Of a stretch of 64,000 nt of DNA, positions 36,850 through 46,234 are shown in pieces. This DNA is from Metabacillus sp. KUDC1714. GTDB taxonomy: Bacteria; Bacillota; Bacilli; Bacillales; Bacillaceae. Under the pieces are notes generated by a model. It had not been told where the DNA came from, made no database searches, and worked only from the letters and a program-made list of their open reading frames with translations. A program made the translations under genes and the position numbers. Each line of letters begins with the position of its first letter. Within the stretch, counting starts at the first letter, position 1. The stretch is from the NCBI RefSeq assembly GCF_014217835.1, contig NZ_CP055263.1:2297501-2361500 (forward strand). The letters are read 5' to 3'.

Positions 36850-38370
36850 TTATACAGATTGATAGGAATTACTAGTTTCCTCATCTATTTGATCTTGTTT
36901 CTCTTGAAGAATTTGTTTTAACTTTGGTTTACTGCTCTTGGATGCAAGGATATAGAGAAAATCTCCTAATTTAATCCTTGTGTTTCCGGTTGGGGTAATG
37001 AGTTGATCATTTCGAATGATTGCGTTAACTAACGTACCATCTGGGAATGGAATATCAAGAAGTGTTTTACCTACTAAGTTTGAGTCTGAATCAATTTCAT
37101 ATTCAATCATTTCTGTATTTACTTTTCCAAGAGATACAAGCTCAAGTGAATGCATGGGCGTAGCCTTTTTAGGACCAGTTAATCCTAGTTTGTCAGCTAA
37201 GTTCGTAACGGTTGCTCCTTGTATTAAACAGCTAGTAAGAACGACGAAAAATACAACATTAAAAATGAGTTGGCTACCTTCAATATCTGCTAATAATGGG
37301 AAAGTCGCAAGTACAATTGGTACTGCTCCTTTTAAACCTGCCCATGAAAGAAAGACTAATTCTTTATTTGTAAACTTCATCTTTATCGTTGACACATAGA
37401 CGGCGACTGGTCTAGCTATAAGCATAAGAATCGCTGAAATTAAGATGCCCTTAAAGATAATATCCCAAGTGAATAGGTCAGATGGGAAGACGAGAAGTCC
37501 CAATATAACAAACATTGAAATTTGCATCATCCATGCAAAGCCCTCTGAAAAGCGGAAAATTGAATGTCTATAAGCAATTTCTGCATTTCCAATAATGATA
37601 GCTAATACATACACTGCAAGAAGTCCGCTTCCGTTCATGAAAGCTGTAATTCCGTATGTGAGTAAGGCAAAGGCGATGGCGAAAATGGGATAAAGACCAC
37701 TAGAATCAAGGTTTATCTTATTTAATGCTTTAACTGCTAATTTACCTGCGATAAAACCAAATAATACACCAAGACCCATTTGGACAAAGAACGAACCGAT
37801 CATCGTTATGATGCTAGTTTCAGGAATAGTAATCATTTCAATCATAGCAACTGTTAAAAATACGGCCATAGGATCGTTTGACCCTGATTCAGCCTCTAAT
37901 GTCGTACCAATTCGTTCATTAATATTTTGTCCTTTTAACACAGCAAATACCGCTGCAGCATCTGTCGAACCAACAATGGCTCCAAACAAAATTGCTTCAA
38001 GCCAGCCTAGATCAAGAATAAGCTTTGCTGCGACGGCAACAATACCAGATGTTAAAAGAACACCAACTGTTGCAAGGGAAAGGGAGGGAATTATGACAGG
38101 GCGAAGAGTTTTCCATTTTGTTTGAAGTCCACCTTCAAATAGAATAACAACAAGTGCAAAGACACCAATCATTTGGGCAGTACTTGCATTATCAAAATAA
38201 ATAATACCTAATACGTCGCTTCCCATTACCATACCAACCATCATAAATAAGACAAGGGCAGGTACGCCTAGCCTTGCGGAAAATTTTGTTGTTAACACTC
38301 CTGCTATTAATAGAATGGCTGTTAGTAAAATAAATGTGTCTGTGTGTAAAATATCAGCAAACATATACAT
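36850..38370 (-). CDS. Potassium/proton antiporter, NhaP/CvrA type with TrkA-C domain
   Basis: About 506 aa. An N-terminal Na+/H+ exchanger domain with about 12 helices spans residues 1-390, with FEGGLQTKW near 80, the ion-site GAIVGSTDAAAVF near 132 and ESGSNDPMAVFL near 163. A soluble TrkA-C (RCK_C) domain follows at about 405-490, usually a nucleotide- or ion-responsive regulator. Such COG3263 proteins exchange K+ (or Na+) for H+ and help pH and turgor control. The frame begins TTG-ATG; I chose the ATG. It lies tail-to-tail with the preceding gene. Confidence 0.88.
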   Translation of the reverse strand: MYMFADILHTDTFILLTAILLIAGVLTTKFSARLGVPALVLFMMVGMVMGSDVLGIIYFDNASTAQMIGVFALVVILFEGGLQTKWKTLRPVIIPSLSLATVGVLLTSGIVAVAAKLILDLGWLEAILFGAIVGSTDAAAVFAVLKGQNINERIGTTLEAESGSNDPMAVFLTVAMIEMITIPETSIITMIGSFFVQMGLGVLFGFIAGKLAVKALNKINLDSSGLYPIFAIAFALLTYGITAFMNGSGLLAVYVLAIIIGNAEIAYRHSIFRFSEGFAWMMQISMFVILGLLVFPSDLFTWDIIFKGILISAILMLIARPVAVYVSTIKMKFTNKELVFLSWAGLKGAVPIVLATFPLLADIEGSQLIFNVVFFVVLTSCLIQGATVTNLADKLGLTGPKKATPMHSLELVSLGKVNTEMIEYEIDSDSNLVGKTLLDIPFPDGTLVNAIIRNDQLITPTGNTRIKLGDFLYILASKSSKPKLKQILQEKQDQIDEETSNSYQSV

Positions 38371-38381
38371 CAACTCACTTT

Positions 38382-38939
38382 CTATAGATTTACGTCAAGC
38401 TTGATTTGTACTGCGGATTGGGTTGTCACTCCTATATATTGTCGTGTTTCCGATGGGGTGGAGTGCTGGAGTCTTTTTTGAATGAGAGAGATTGCAATTC
38501 CCTTTCGATAGGCATGGTATCCGAATGTTTTGCGAAGCGTGTGTGTCCCAATTGATTCGTTAATTCTTGCTTGTTTAGCGGCCTCATTAATAATTCGATA
38601 GGCTTGCTGGCGGGTAATTGGATCGTTGGATTTTCTAGATTTAAAAAGGTAATCGTTAAAATCTAGTGACCCATCTAAAATACAGGATTTTAATGCGTTA
38701 CGAACTTGTAAGTTAAGGTATACCGGAGGATTTGTGTGTACCGACGATTGGAGGTAATGATAGTATTCACCAGTTTCGGTCATAAAATCTTTTACGTGCA
38801 AATGTAATAAATCATGGATTCGAATACCTGTATTTATGCCGAGCATAAACAAACAGTAATCACGGGGTGAGCGACACTCTAAATATGACTTAATAGAAAG
38901 AATTTGTTGTTCATCTTTAATTGCTTCTACAGTTTTCAT
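38382..38939 (-). CDS. Stand-alone tyrosine recombinase/integrase catalytic domain
   Basis: The 185-aa protein consists of the catalytic domain only, without the N-terminal core-binding domain of XerC/D. The motifs visible are Arg40 in NTGIRIHDLL, His133 and Arg136 in GTHTLRKTFGYHAY, His159 in RLQHSTPSE, and the nucleophile Tyr168 in TRQYIGV. The usual beta-hairpin lysine (KTGK) is replaced by SSVHTNP, so activity is open to question. Small proteins like this occur in bacilli, often alone. Only 8 bases separate its end from the antiporter start, so the two may be co-transcribed. Confidence 0.88.
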   Translation of the reverse strand: MKTVEAIKDEQQILSIKSYLECRSPRDYCLFMLGINTGIRIHDLLHLHVKDFMTETGEYYHYLQSSVHTNPPVYLNLQVRNALKSCILDGSLDFNDYLFKSRKSNDPITRQQAYRIINEAAKQARINESIGTHTLRKTFGYHAYRKGIAISLIQKRLQHSTPSETRQYIGVTTQSAVQIKLDVNL

Positions 38940-38953
38940 TCAAAATTACCCCT

Positions 38954-39005
38954 TTATGTTACATAATATGATTATAACATAGGATTATGTTACATGATAT
39001 GAATA
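38954..39005 (-). promoter_or_regulatory. Direct repeats flanking the recombinase promoter
   Basis: Two 21-bp copies beginning TTATGTTACAT (38954-38974 and 38985-39005) match at 19 positions and lie 31 bases apart, about three helix turns. Between them on the minus strand is TGTTATAAT, an extended -10 element. Such placing suggests an operator for the recombinase gene, or a binding site for the recombinase itself. Confidence 0.5.
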
Positions 39006-39186
39006 AGCCTCAGAGTTGTCTGGAAAATTTCAAGTAAATTAATAAAGTATTTATTGTTTAAGGTGCCCAAAGTGATTTACAACATTGCGAAATTAAAGGT
39101 ACTATTAATATGTAACTTAAAATACGAAGGCTCATGTTTCGATATGGAGTTCTTATTGTTTTGGAGTATTTGAGAGGGGAAAGTTG

Positions 39187-40323
39187 ATGGAAAATTCACG
39201 TCATCCAAAAGCTGAGATATTTAAAAAGCTAATATTAAATAATCGTTTTGTGCTTTTTTTAATGATTTTATTATTAATTGGAATAAATATATTAATCTTT
39301 AGAGAGGTCTCGTTTATCTTTACACCATTAGAAGTTCTGTTTAAAACAGTGCTTTTACCTATTATGATGGCAACAGTGCTTTATTATTTGTTAAATCCAA
39401 TTGTTAACTATCTTGAAAAATTAAAAGTTAAAAGGGTCTATTCAATCCTTTTGTTATATCTCATTATTATTGGCTTAATCAGCATTTTAATTGTATCTGT
39501 TATCCCTTTTTTACGAGAGCAAATTATGAGTTTAGTTCATAGCTTTCCACAATATACGAAAGATGTAGAGGAATTGATAGAACAGATTGTTGGAAGTCAG
39601 TTTGTTAATGAGGCCCAAAAAACATTAAATATTAATGTACCTGATCTAGCAAATAATATTTCTAATCAGGTTTCAAAAATTGTAAACAATACATGGATGG
39701 GAATTGGAGTTTTTGTAGGAGCAGTCAAGGACTTCATCTTAGCATTAATTATCATGCCATTCATTTTGTTTTATTTATTAAAAGACGGAAAAAAACTGCC
39801 TAAATATATTTTAAGTTTATTGCCAGTGTCATTTCGTAGCCAGACATTTGATGTTATGAAGGAAATCAATAATAGTATTAGCCTTTATATTAGGGGACAA
39901 ATTATCGTCAGTTTTTGTATCGGGTTTTTATTATTTATCGGTTTTTTAATTATAGGTCTTGAGTATGCTTCCTTGTTAGCTCTCATAGCAGCTTTTACAA
40001 GTATTGTCCCTTATTTAGGACCTGCAATTGCGATTACTCCAGCATTAATTATCGCGATTGTTACTTCACCGATCATGCTACTAAAACTAATTATTGTTTG
40101 GACAGTTGTCCAACTAATAGAGGGGAAATTTATTTCTCCACAAATTATGGGGAGAAATCTTCATATCCATCCAATTACGATTATCTTTGTTATCCTAACA
40201 GCAGGAAATCTATTTGGGGTAATCGGGATTATTTTGGCGGTCCCAGGATATGCCGTTTTAAAGGTTATTATTACCCATTTGTTTGAGGAGTTAAAAACTA
40301 GAAGTGAATTATATAATGATTAA
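39187..40323 (+). CDS. AI-2E family transporter
   Basis: About 378 aa with roughly 7-8 membrane helices. The family core is seen as [17 protein letters not shown] near 200, [17 protein letters not shown] near 238 and [15 protein letters not shown] near 278. [22 protein letters not shown] near 311 is the typical motif. Members include YdbI and YubA of B. subtilis and E. coli TqsA. Substrates are mostly unknown; some act as Na+/H+ antiporters. The ATG at 39187 was preferred over the TTG one codon upstream; GAGAGGGGAAA precedes it. Confidence 0.88.
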   Translation: MENSRHPKAEIFKKLILNNRFVLFLMILLLIGINILIFREVSFIFTPLEVLFKTVLLPIMMATVLYYLLNPIVNYLEKLKVKRVYSILLLYLIIIGLISILIVSVIPFLREQIMSLVHSFPQYTKDVEELIEQIVGSQFVNEAQKTLNINVPDLANNISNQVSKIVNNTWMGIGVFVGAVKDFILALIIMPFILFYLLKDGKKLPKYILSLLPVSFRSQTFDVMKEINNSISLYIRGQIIVSFCIGFLLFIGFLIIGLEYASLLALIAAFTSIVPYLGPAIAITPALIIAIVTSPIMLLKLIIVWTVVQLIEGKFISPQIMGRNLHIHPITIIFVILTAGNLFGVIGIILAVPGYAVLKVIITHLFEELKTRSELYND

Positions 40324-40341
40324 TCGAATCGATAATTTTAG

Positions 40342-40369
40342 CAGAGGTGTAAAAGCCTCTGTTTTTTTG
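40342..40369 (+). terminator. Terminator after the AI-2E gene
   Basis: CAGAGG and CCTCTG form a 6-bp stem (extendable by one pair) with a 7-8 base loop, followed by eight T. Confidence 0.85.
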
Positions 40370-40432
40370 CCTATAAAACGCATGTATGAGTAACCGTATT
40401 TTTGGGAAAATAATCAAAACCAAAAACCCTAA

Positions 40433-40471
40433 TGTAAAGGTTTTGTAAATTTTATATAAATATATTGTAAA
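40433..40471 (-). promoter_or_regulatory. Probable PhoP box upstream of the phosphate transport pair
   Basis: On the minus strand the hexamers TTTACA, TTTATA, TTTACA, TTTACA occur at plus positions 40466, 40455, 40444 and 40433. They are spaced exactly 11 bases apart, which is the repeat pattern bound by PhoP dimers in Bacillus (TTAACA-like direct repeats). Confidence 0.6.
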
Positions 40472-40492
40472 TTCGACAAAATGCAATAAAAT
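40465..40492 (+). promoter_or_regulatory. Candidate promoter for the DUF47-pit operon
   Basis: TTGTAA (40465-40470) and TAAAAT (40487-40492) are spaced by 16 bases. The -35 overlaps the last hexamer of the Pho box. Confidence 0.4.
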
Positions 40493-40542
40493 AAGACATT
40501 GGATGAAGAAAAAAATAGATAGAATCTATGGAGGGTTTTCTA

Positions 40543-41163
40543 ATGGTGTTTGGATCAAAAAAAGATGTGTTTTTTGAGAAGATTTTAACGGTTGCTAAAA
40601 ATGTAGAAGAATCTGCAAAATATTTAATTGATCTAAAAGTAAAAAATGTTAGTGATCTAAAAGAAATAGCATCAGTAATGAAAAACTATGAGAGTAAAGG
40701 CGATACTTACATACATGAGTTGATTGTTGATTTAAATAAGACCTTTATTACACCAATTGAACGCGAAGATATTTTACAGTTAGCAATGAAAATGGACGAT
40801 ATATTAGATGGCTTAGAGCAATGTGTAGCCTATTATGAAATGTTCTCTTTTACAGAATTTGATGAGCACATCGATAAATTTGTAGCTTATATTTATGATA
40901 GTACTATCGAAGTTACTAAAGCGATGGAATTATTATCAAACAAGAAATTGCTTGATATGAGAGCACATGCAATCAAAATTAAGGATATCGAATCAAAAAG
41001 TGATGAGCTTTTAAGGGTATCAATTAAAAACTTATTTGCTACACAAAAAGATCCTATTAAAATCATGCAACATAAGGAAATATATGAAATGCTTGAGAAA
41101 GTTACAGATAGCTGCCAAGATGTAGCGAATACAATCGAAACTATTATCATGCGTAACGCATAA
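40543..41163 (+). CDS. ykaA: DUF47 family PhoU-like protein, YkaA-like
   Basis: The 206-aa all-helical PhoU-like protein is thought to modulate the adjacent Pit phosphate permease. It starts MVFGSKKDVFFEKI and has the family patterns YESKGDTYIHELIVDLNKTFITPIEREDI near 50-80 and KMDDILDGLEQ. I chose the ATG at 40543, with GGAGGG upstream; the longer frame from 40528 starts before that site. pit follows after 19 bases. Confidence 0.9.
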   Translation: MVFGSKKDVFFEKILTVAKNVEESAKYLIDLKVKNVSDLKEIASVMKNYESKGDTYIHELIVDLNKTFITPIEREDILQLAMKMDDILDGLEQCVAYYEMFSFTEFDEHIDKFVAYIYDSTIEVTKAMELLSNKKLLDMRAHAIKIKDIESKSDELLRVSIKNLFATQKDPIKIMQHKEIYEMLEKVTDSCQDVANTIETIIMRNA

Positions 41164-41182
41164 GGGAGCGTTAATAATAATT

Positions 41183-42181
41183 ATGGATACACTTCTATTA
41201 CTAACAATCTTAGTTGTTATTTGTGCGTTAGCATTTGATTTTATCAATGGGTTTCACGATACAGCAAATGCTATTGCAACTTCTGTGTCTACACGTGCTC
41301 TGTCACCAAGAAAAGCGATTATTTTGGCTGCTGTAATGAACTTTGTCGGTGCTTTAACTTTTACCGGTGTAGCTAAAACGATAACAAAGGATATTGTGGA
41401 TCCTTTTGCACTTGATAATGGTTCAGTTGTCATTTTAGCGGCTCTTATTGCCGCGATCGCTTGGAATCTTATCACATGGTATTATGGTATACCGAGTAGC
41501 TCCTCCCATGCGTTAATTGGTTCTATAGCAGGTGCAGCTATTTCAGCAGCAGGTTTTGGTATCCTGAATTGGAATGGATTTATCAAAATCCTTCAGGCGC
41601 TACTTATTTCACCATTTTTAGCTCTAGCTTTTGGATTTGTCATGATGAGTCTGTTTGCTGTTCTATTCAGAAGAACGAATTTATACAAATCTAATAAAGG
41701 TTTTAGGTTATTTCAAATTGGGACAGCTGCTCTACAATCATTTACACACGGAACAAATGATGCTCAAAAGGCAATGGGGATTATTACAATGGCGCTTATT
41801 GCTGCTAATTACCAAACATCTTCAGATATTCCGATGTGGGTTCGTCTTTCAGCTGCGACTGCAATGGGAATTGGTACGTCCATCGGTGGATGGAAAATCA
41901 TTAAGACAGTTGGCGGTAAAATTATGAAAATCCGTCCGGTAAATGGAGCGGCCGCTGATCTAGCTTCAGCACTAATTATTTTCGGGGCAACTACTATTCA
42001 CCTCCCAGTTAGTACAACTCATGTTATCTCTTCTGCTATTATGGGGGTTGGTTCTGCTCAACGTGTAAAAGGCGTAAAATGGGGAGTAGCTCGAAAAATT
42101 GTTATAACATGGGTAATCACTTTACCAATTTCAGCTATTTTAGCAGGAATAACTTATCAAATATTAAATTTATTTTTTTAA
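41183..42181 (+). CDS. pit: Low-affinity inorganic phosphate transporter (Pit)
   Basis: The 332-aa PiT family permease has about 10 helices and two repeats. The first signature is FDFINGFHDTANAIATSVSTRAL near 15-37. The second is FTHGTNDAQKAMGII near 189, with the GxxNDxx type motif. YGIPSSSSHALIGSIAG and LPVSTTHVISSAIMGVG are the other family strings. It takes up metal-phosphate with H+. It is co-transcribed with the DUF47 gene, and a terminator follows. Confidence 0.95.
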   Translation: MDTLLLLTILVVICALAFDFINGFHDTANAIATSVSTRALSPRKAIILAAVMNFVGALTFTGVAKTITKDIVDPFALDNGSVVILAALIAAIAWNLITWYYGIPSSSSHALIGSIAGAAISAAGFGILNWNGFIKILQALLISPFLALAFGFVMMSLFAVLFRRTNLYKSNKGFRLFQIGTAALQSFTHGTNDAQKAMGIITMALIAANYQTSSDIPMWVRLSAATAMGIGTSIGGWKIIKTVGGKIMKIRPVNGAAADLASALIIFGATTIHLPVSTTHVISSAIMGVGSAQRVKGVKWGVARKIVITWVITLPISAILAGITYQILNLFF

Positions 42182-42233
42182 GATGAAATACAATCCGTAC
42201 TTATAGCATTGATTTTTACTATATAAATGATAA

Positions 42234-42269
42234 AGGACTCTACTTCTTTTAAGTAGGGTTCTTTTTTTT
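42234..42269 (+). terminator. Terminator after pit
   Basis: A stem of AGGACTCTACTT and AAGTAGGGTTCTT (with one or two G-U or mismatch pairs) is followed by TTTTTTT. Confidence 0.85.
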
Positions 42270-42333
42270 CTTGATAAGTGCTTAGCTCAGTCTAGTGGCT
42301 AGTAGCATTGGTCGAAGACGAACCCTTTAATAA

Positions 42334-43092
42334 TTATTCCTTTAGTAAATGATGGATTAATCGCTCTCTATCATCAAAAAATTGCTTCATAATCGAATAA
42401 TGATTTGTATCCTCGAGCCTTGATTCATTGATACCTGATTCTGTTAGTTCTAAAATTTTCGCTTTAGGATAGGACATAATAATTGGCGAGTGTGTAGCAA
42501 TTATAAATTGTGAGTTTTCATTCACCAAATCATTAATCCTTGTTAACATGGATAATTGTCTTAATGGCGAAAGGGCTGCCTCTGGTTCATCTAAAATATA
42601 GATACCGTTACCCCGAAAACGGTTTGTAAAAGTTGCGAAGAAGGCTTCCCCATGTGATTGCTCGTGAAGTGATACTCCACCGAAGGAGTCAATAATACGC
42701 GGTCCGTCCGATTCTGGGTCATTGTCTAATTCTTCAATATTTGAAGCAACATTGTAAAAGCTTTCCGCACGAAGGAAAAAGCCATCTTTTGGCTTCGTTA
42801 CCCCTTTCGTTATACTGAGGTAATTTTCGAGGTTTGAATGAGAATCATATGTTGTGAAATTGAAGTTCAAAGATCCTCCCTCTGGATTAAACCCAATTGA
42901 AATCGCGATAGCCTCTAATAATGTAGATTTACCCATACCGTTTTCACCAATAATAAAGGTTACGTTAGGGTGAAGGGATAGTTCATTTAAGGACTTAATG
43001 CTAGGTAAAGTAAAAGGATAGATATTGAATGAAGGAACCTCGTCTTTTTTGAGTTTTATACCTCTAATATATTGCTGATTAAACATACTCAT
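42334..43092 (-). CDS. AAA/ABC-type ATPase (COG3910-like)
   Basis: The 252-aa soluble ATPase has Walker A GENGMGKST near residues 49-57 and an ABC-like signature SLHEQSHGEAFF near 140. Walker B is IYILDEPEAALSP near 165 and the H-loop IATHSPIIM near 198. This arrangement is typical of single-domain SMC/OLD-like ATPases. No nuclease or partner gene is next to it, so a role in defence or repair cannot be claimed. It is a single gene on the minus strand, with intergenic DNA on both sides. Confidence 0.82.
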   Translation of the reverse strand: MSMFNQQYIRGIKLKKDEVPSFNIYPFTLPSIKSLNELSLHPNVTFIIGENGMGKSTLLEAIAISIGFNPEGGSLNFNFTTYDSHSNLENYLSITKGVTKPKDGFFLRAESFYNVASNIEELDNDPESDGPRIIDSFGGVSLHEQSHGEAFFATFTNRFRGNGIYILDEPEAALSPLRQLSMLTRINDLVNENSQFIIATHSPIIMSYPKAKILELTESGINESRLEDTNHYSIMKQFFDDRERLIHHLLKE

Positions 43093-43463
43093 AATAAGCC
43101 TCCGCTCAAAATTACCTTTTCTCCTATTTTAGCAAAGTTTTCAGATTACTTCTGTGCTTTTCTCCATTCATAACAATTAAAAAGTAATCTTTCGTTCTGT
43201 GGGGATAAGAAACATTATAAAAAGAACAATTGGTGAAATTGATAATTAAAAACTTTACTTTTCTTTAAAAACATGGTGATAATAATAGTTGGGCATTTAA
43301 CGGAAAAGAAGTTTTGTTGTCTCTTAAATTGGGCACATTATTGATATAACTAATATTTGCGATTCTTGTACATATTGAATAAAGTTATTGCTTAACCACC
43401 ATAAAATTTTGGCTTATTGCAGAGTCTATATGGTGAGTGCATTAGTTTATATTTTTTATCGGT

Positions 43464-43620
43464 TAAGAAAGTATAAAATTTTGTACTTAGTTTTGGTGTC
43501 TAGCTCCAGGCGCCATCGGCTCGAGGTCATAAGTCAAGTAGGAATTGAAGGTATAGTGCACCTTCTATTCCTACTCGCCTTATGCTTGTCGCCGATAGGC
43601 GGGCGCCTTGCGCTTTTCTT
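43464..43620 (+). repeat. Dispersed palindromic element, 157 bp
   Basis: Same ends and length as the copy at 28634-28790. The left end is TAAGAAAGTATAAAATTTTG..., then CTAGCTCCAGGCGCC; the right end is GGGCGCCTTGCGCTTTTCTT. The inner stem is GTAGGAATTGAAGGT with ACCTTCTATTCCTAC and the outer stem GGCGCC-ATCGGC with GCCGAT-...-GGCGCC. It occupies part of the 43,093-43,679 gap; the AT-rich 43,093-43,463 part holds nothing else I can name. Confidence 0.85.
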
Positions 43621-43679
43621 ATACTATCTCGGTAGTGTAAATATGCAAAATACATTCTTTAGATAATAGGATGATGGGG

Positions 43680-44591
43680 ATGAAAAAGGCAAGAATTATC
43701 TATAATCCAACTTCAGGTAGGGAGCTTTTTAAAAAGCATTTACCAGAGGTATTGCAAAAATTTGAACAAGCTGGGTATGAAACGTCATGCCATGCAACAA
43801 CTTGTGAAGGAGATGCAATTCAAGCTGCTAAGGTTGCTGGTGAGCGGGGCTTCGATTTGATCGTAGCAGCAGGTGGAGATGGGACAATTAATGAGGTAGT
43901 TAATGGAATAGCTGAGCTTGTAGAAAGGCCACAACTTGCAGTCATTCCAGTTGGAACAACTAATGACTTTGCAAGAGCGATTGGGATTCCATTAAACAAT
44001 GTTATTCAGGCAGTTGAGGTGATATTAAATGGTGAGCCTCAAAAAATTGATATCGGTCGTGTAAACGATCATTATTTTATAAATATTGCAGGTGGAGGTC
44101 GTTTAACTGAGCTTACATATGAAGTGCCTAGTAAGCTAAAAACAATGGTCGGGCAGCTTGCTTATTATTTAAAAGGAATGGAAATGCTACCGTCTATCCG
44201 TCCTTCTGAAGTGGAAATTGAATATGATGGTAAGCTTTTTCAGGGTGAAATTATGCTATTCCTAGTGTCACTAACGAATTCAGTTGGCGGCTTTGAAAAG
44301 CTAGCTCCAGATTCCAAGTTAAATGATGGAATGTTTGATTTATTAATCTTGAAAAAAGCGAACTTGGCAGAATTTATCCGTGTCGCTAGTTTGGCTTTAA
44401 GAGGCGAACATATAAATGATGAGCACATTATTTATACAAAAGCGAATCGGGTAAAGGTTACAAATAATGATAAAATGCAGTTGAACTTAGATGGTGAATA
44501 CGGTGGCCTGCTTCCAGGAGAATTTGTTAACCTCTATCAGCATATTGATGTGATGATGTCATCTGACAAAGCTAGACAAATGGAGGAATAG
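43680..44591 (+). CDS. dgkB: Diacylglycerol kinase (DgkB)
   Basis: The 303-aa lipid kinase recycles diacylglycerol from lipoteichoic acid synthesis to phosphatidic acid. Marks: YNPTSGRELFKKHLPE near 8-23, AAGGDGTINEVVNG near 65-78, PVGTTNDFARA near 95 and PDSKLNDGMFDLLILKKA near 212. The ATG at 43680 gives MKKARIIYNPTSG, matching B. subtilis DgkB in start and total length. Frames from 43671 add three residues. It is followed by a terminator and rlmCD, as in B. subtilis. Confidence 0.95.
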   Translation: MKKARIIYNPTSGRELFKKHLPEVLQKFEQAGYETSCHATTCEGDAIQAAKVAGERGFDLIVAAGGDGTINEVVNGIAELVERPQLAVIPVGTTNDFARAIGIPLNNVIQAVEVILNGEPQKIDIGRVNDHYFINIAGGGRLTELTYEVPSKLKTMVGQLAYYLKGMEMLPSIRPSEVEIEYDGKLFQGEIMLFLVSLTNSVGGFEKLAPDSKLNDGMFDLLILKKANLAEFIRVASLALRGEHINDEHIIYTKANRVKVTNNDKMQLNLDGEYGGLLPGEFVNLYQHIDVMMSSDKARQMEE

Positions 44592-44621
44592 AAACTTGGC
44601 AGAATGAGGCCAGGTTTTTTT
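44592..44621 (+). terminator. Terminator after dgkB
   Basis: AAACTTGGC and GCCAGGTTT form a 9-bp stem (one G-U pair) with an 8-base loop, followed by TTTT. Confidence 0.8.
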
Positions 44622-44684
44622 CTTGATTGCGCATTATACTACGATTAAATAAGAAAATTAGTTTGCATGAAAAGGAAGAACAAA

Positions 44685-46070
44685 ATGCCAAAATTACAAG
44701 CACCCGTTATGAAAAATGAATATTACGAAGTAACCTTTGAAGACTTAACTCACGAAGGTGCAGGTGTTGCCAAAGTAGAGGGATTCCCTATTTTTGTAGA
44801 AAATGCACTCCCAGATGAACGTGGGAAAATTAAAGTGATTAAGGTGAAAAAGGGATTTGCTTTTGGTCGTTTAATTGAACTATATGAAACAAGCAAAAAT
44901 CGTATTGAAGCACCTTGCCCAATCTACTCTCAATGTGGAGGGTGTCAGCTTCAGCATTTTAGTTATGAAGGTCAACTTAACTTTAAGAAAAAGCAAGTAG
45001 AACAAGTGCTTGTACGAATTGGGAAGCTAGATCTTAACAACGTAAAGGTTCATCCAACACTCGGAATGAATGATCCATGGAATTATCGAAATAAGGCACA
45101 AGTCCCTATAGGAGAGCGGGAAGGTGGACTTGTAGCAGGCTTTTATCAAAAACGAAGCCACGATATTATTGACATGGAACGATGCCTAATTCAACAAGCT
45201 GAAAATGATAATGTAGTTCAGGCTGTAAAGAAAATATGTGAACAGTACGGGATTCGCGCTTATAACGAAGAAAAGCATAAAGGATGGTTACGTCACATAA
45301 TGGTGCGCTATGGCCTCGTTACAAAAGAAATGATGGTCGTATTCGTAACGAAAACCAATGACTTTCAGCATAAGCATGAAATCATTTCACAAATTACCGA
45401 ACTATTTCCTCAAGTAAAATCTATTGTACAAAATATAAACAACAAACGCACGAACGTTATTTTCGGCGATGAAACAAAGGTACTCTGGGGAGAAGAATAT
45501 ATCTATGACAAAATTGGTGATGTGAAGTTTGCCATTTCAGCTCGTTCCTTTTATCAAGTAAATCCTGAGCAAACAAAAGTGCTTTACGATAAGGCTTTAG
45601 AATATGCAGGGCTTACAGGTGAAGAATCAGTTATTGATGCATACTGTGGGATTGGAACCATATCACTATTCCTTGCCCAAAAAGCTAAAAAAGTATTTGG
45701 TGTTGAGGTTGTCCCAGAAGCAATAGAAGATGCAAAGCGAAATGCAGAGCTAAATGGAATTACAAATGCTGAGTTTGCAGTTGGAGAAGCTGAGGCTGTT
45801 ATTCCTGAGTGGAATAAGCAAGGGAATAAAGCAGATGTAATTGTAGTGGATCCGCCACGAAAAGGCTGTGATGAAACCTTACTTAAGACAATACTGGACA
45901 TGAAGCCTCATCGGGTAGTGTATGTTTCCTGTAATCCTGGGACACTTGCGAGGGATCTGAATGTACTTGAGCAAGGTGGGTATGAGACGATTGAGGTGCA
46001 GCCGGTGGATATGTTTCCGCATACGACACATGTGGAGTGCTGTTCACTACTTGTAAGAAAAGATAATTAA
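44685..46070 (+). CDS. rlmCD: 23S rRNA (uracil-C5)-methyltransferase RlmCD
   Basis: About 461 aa. An N-terminal TRAM domain (about 10-68) is followed by a [4Fe-4S] motif [15 protein letters not shown] near 80. The SAM-binding TrmA-type core has [13 protein letters not shown] near 321, DPPRKGC near 388 and the catalytic Cys in [12 protein letters not shown] near 416. In B. subtilis the homologue methylates both U747 and U1939 of 23S rRNA. The start at 44685 was chosen because AAAGGAAG lies 6 bases before it; ATG 44667 lacks such a site. Confidence 0.93.
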   Translation: MPKLQAPVMKNEYYEVTFEDLTHEGAGVAKVEGFPIFVENALPDERGKIKVIKVKKGFAFGRLIELYETSKNRIEAPCPIYSQCGGCQLQHFSYEGQLNFKKKQVEQVLVRIGKLDLNNVKVHPTLGMNDPWNYRNKAQVPIGEREGGLVAGFYQKRSHDIIDMERCLIQQAENDNVVQAVKKICEQYGIRAYNEEKHKGWLRHIMVRYGLVTKEMMVVFVTKTNDFQHKHEIISQITELFPQVKSIVQNINNKRTNVIFGDETKVLWGEEYIYDKIGDVKFAISARSFYQVNPEQTKVLYDKALEYAGLTGEESVIDAYCGIGTISLFLAQKAKKVFGVEVVPEAIEDAKRNAELNGITNAEFAVGEAEAVIPEWNKQGNKADVIVVDPPRKGCDETLLKTILDMKPHRVVYVSCNPGTLARDLNVLEQGGYETIEVQPVDMFPHTTHVECCSLLVRKDN

Positions 46071-46087
46071 AGATGTAATAGTGAGTA

Positions 46088-46115
46088 GAGAGCCTTCCCT
46101 GAGTTGGGAGGCTCT
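46088..46115 (+). terminator. Hairpin after rlmCD
   Basis: AGAGCCTTCC and GGGAGGCTCT pair around a 7-base loop, followed by TAATTAATT. The T run is poor, so termination may be partial. Confidence 0.6.
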
Positions 46116-46234
46116 TAATTAATTGTCATGAACTACGGAGACAAATAGCCTGACCTTTAGAGTAATCACCTGCTTGTTCCCTAATAAAAAAAGACTTTTC
46201 TAAGCCTGAGACTCAGTAAGTCTTAGCATATTTC

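Noticed and set aside
39187..40323. Quorum-sensing (AI-2) exporter function
   Set aside because: The family name comes from one proposed role; most members have other or unknown substrates and no lux or lsr genes are near.
42334..43092. AAA ATPase as a possible anti-phage defence gene
   Set aside because: The ATPase motifs are clear, but there is no nuclease, toxin or partner gene beside it, so a defence role has no support here.
43388..43666. 92-aa frame before dgkB
   Set aside because: Most of it is the 157-bp repeat element, and it has no ribosome binding site or family resemblance.
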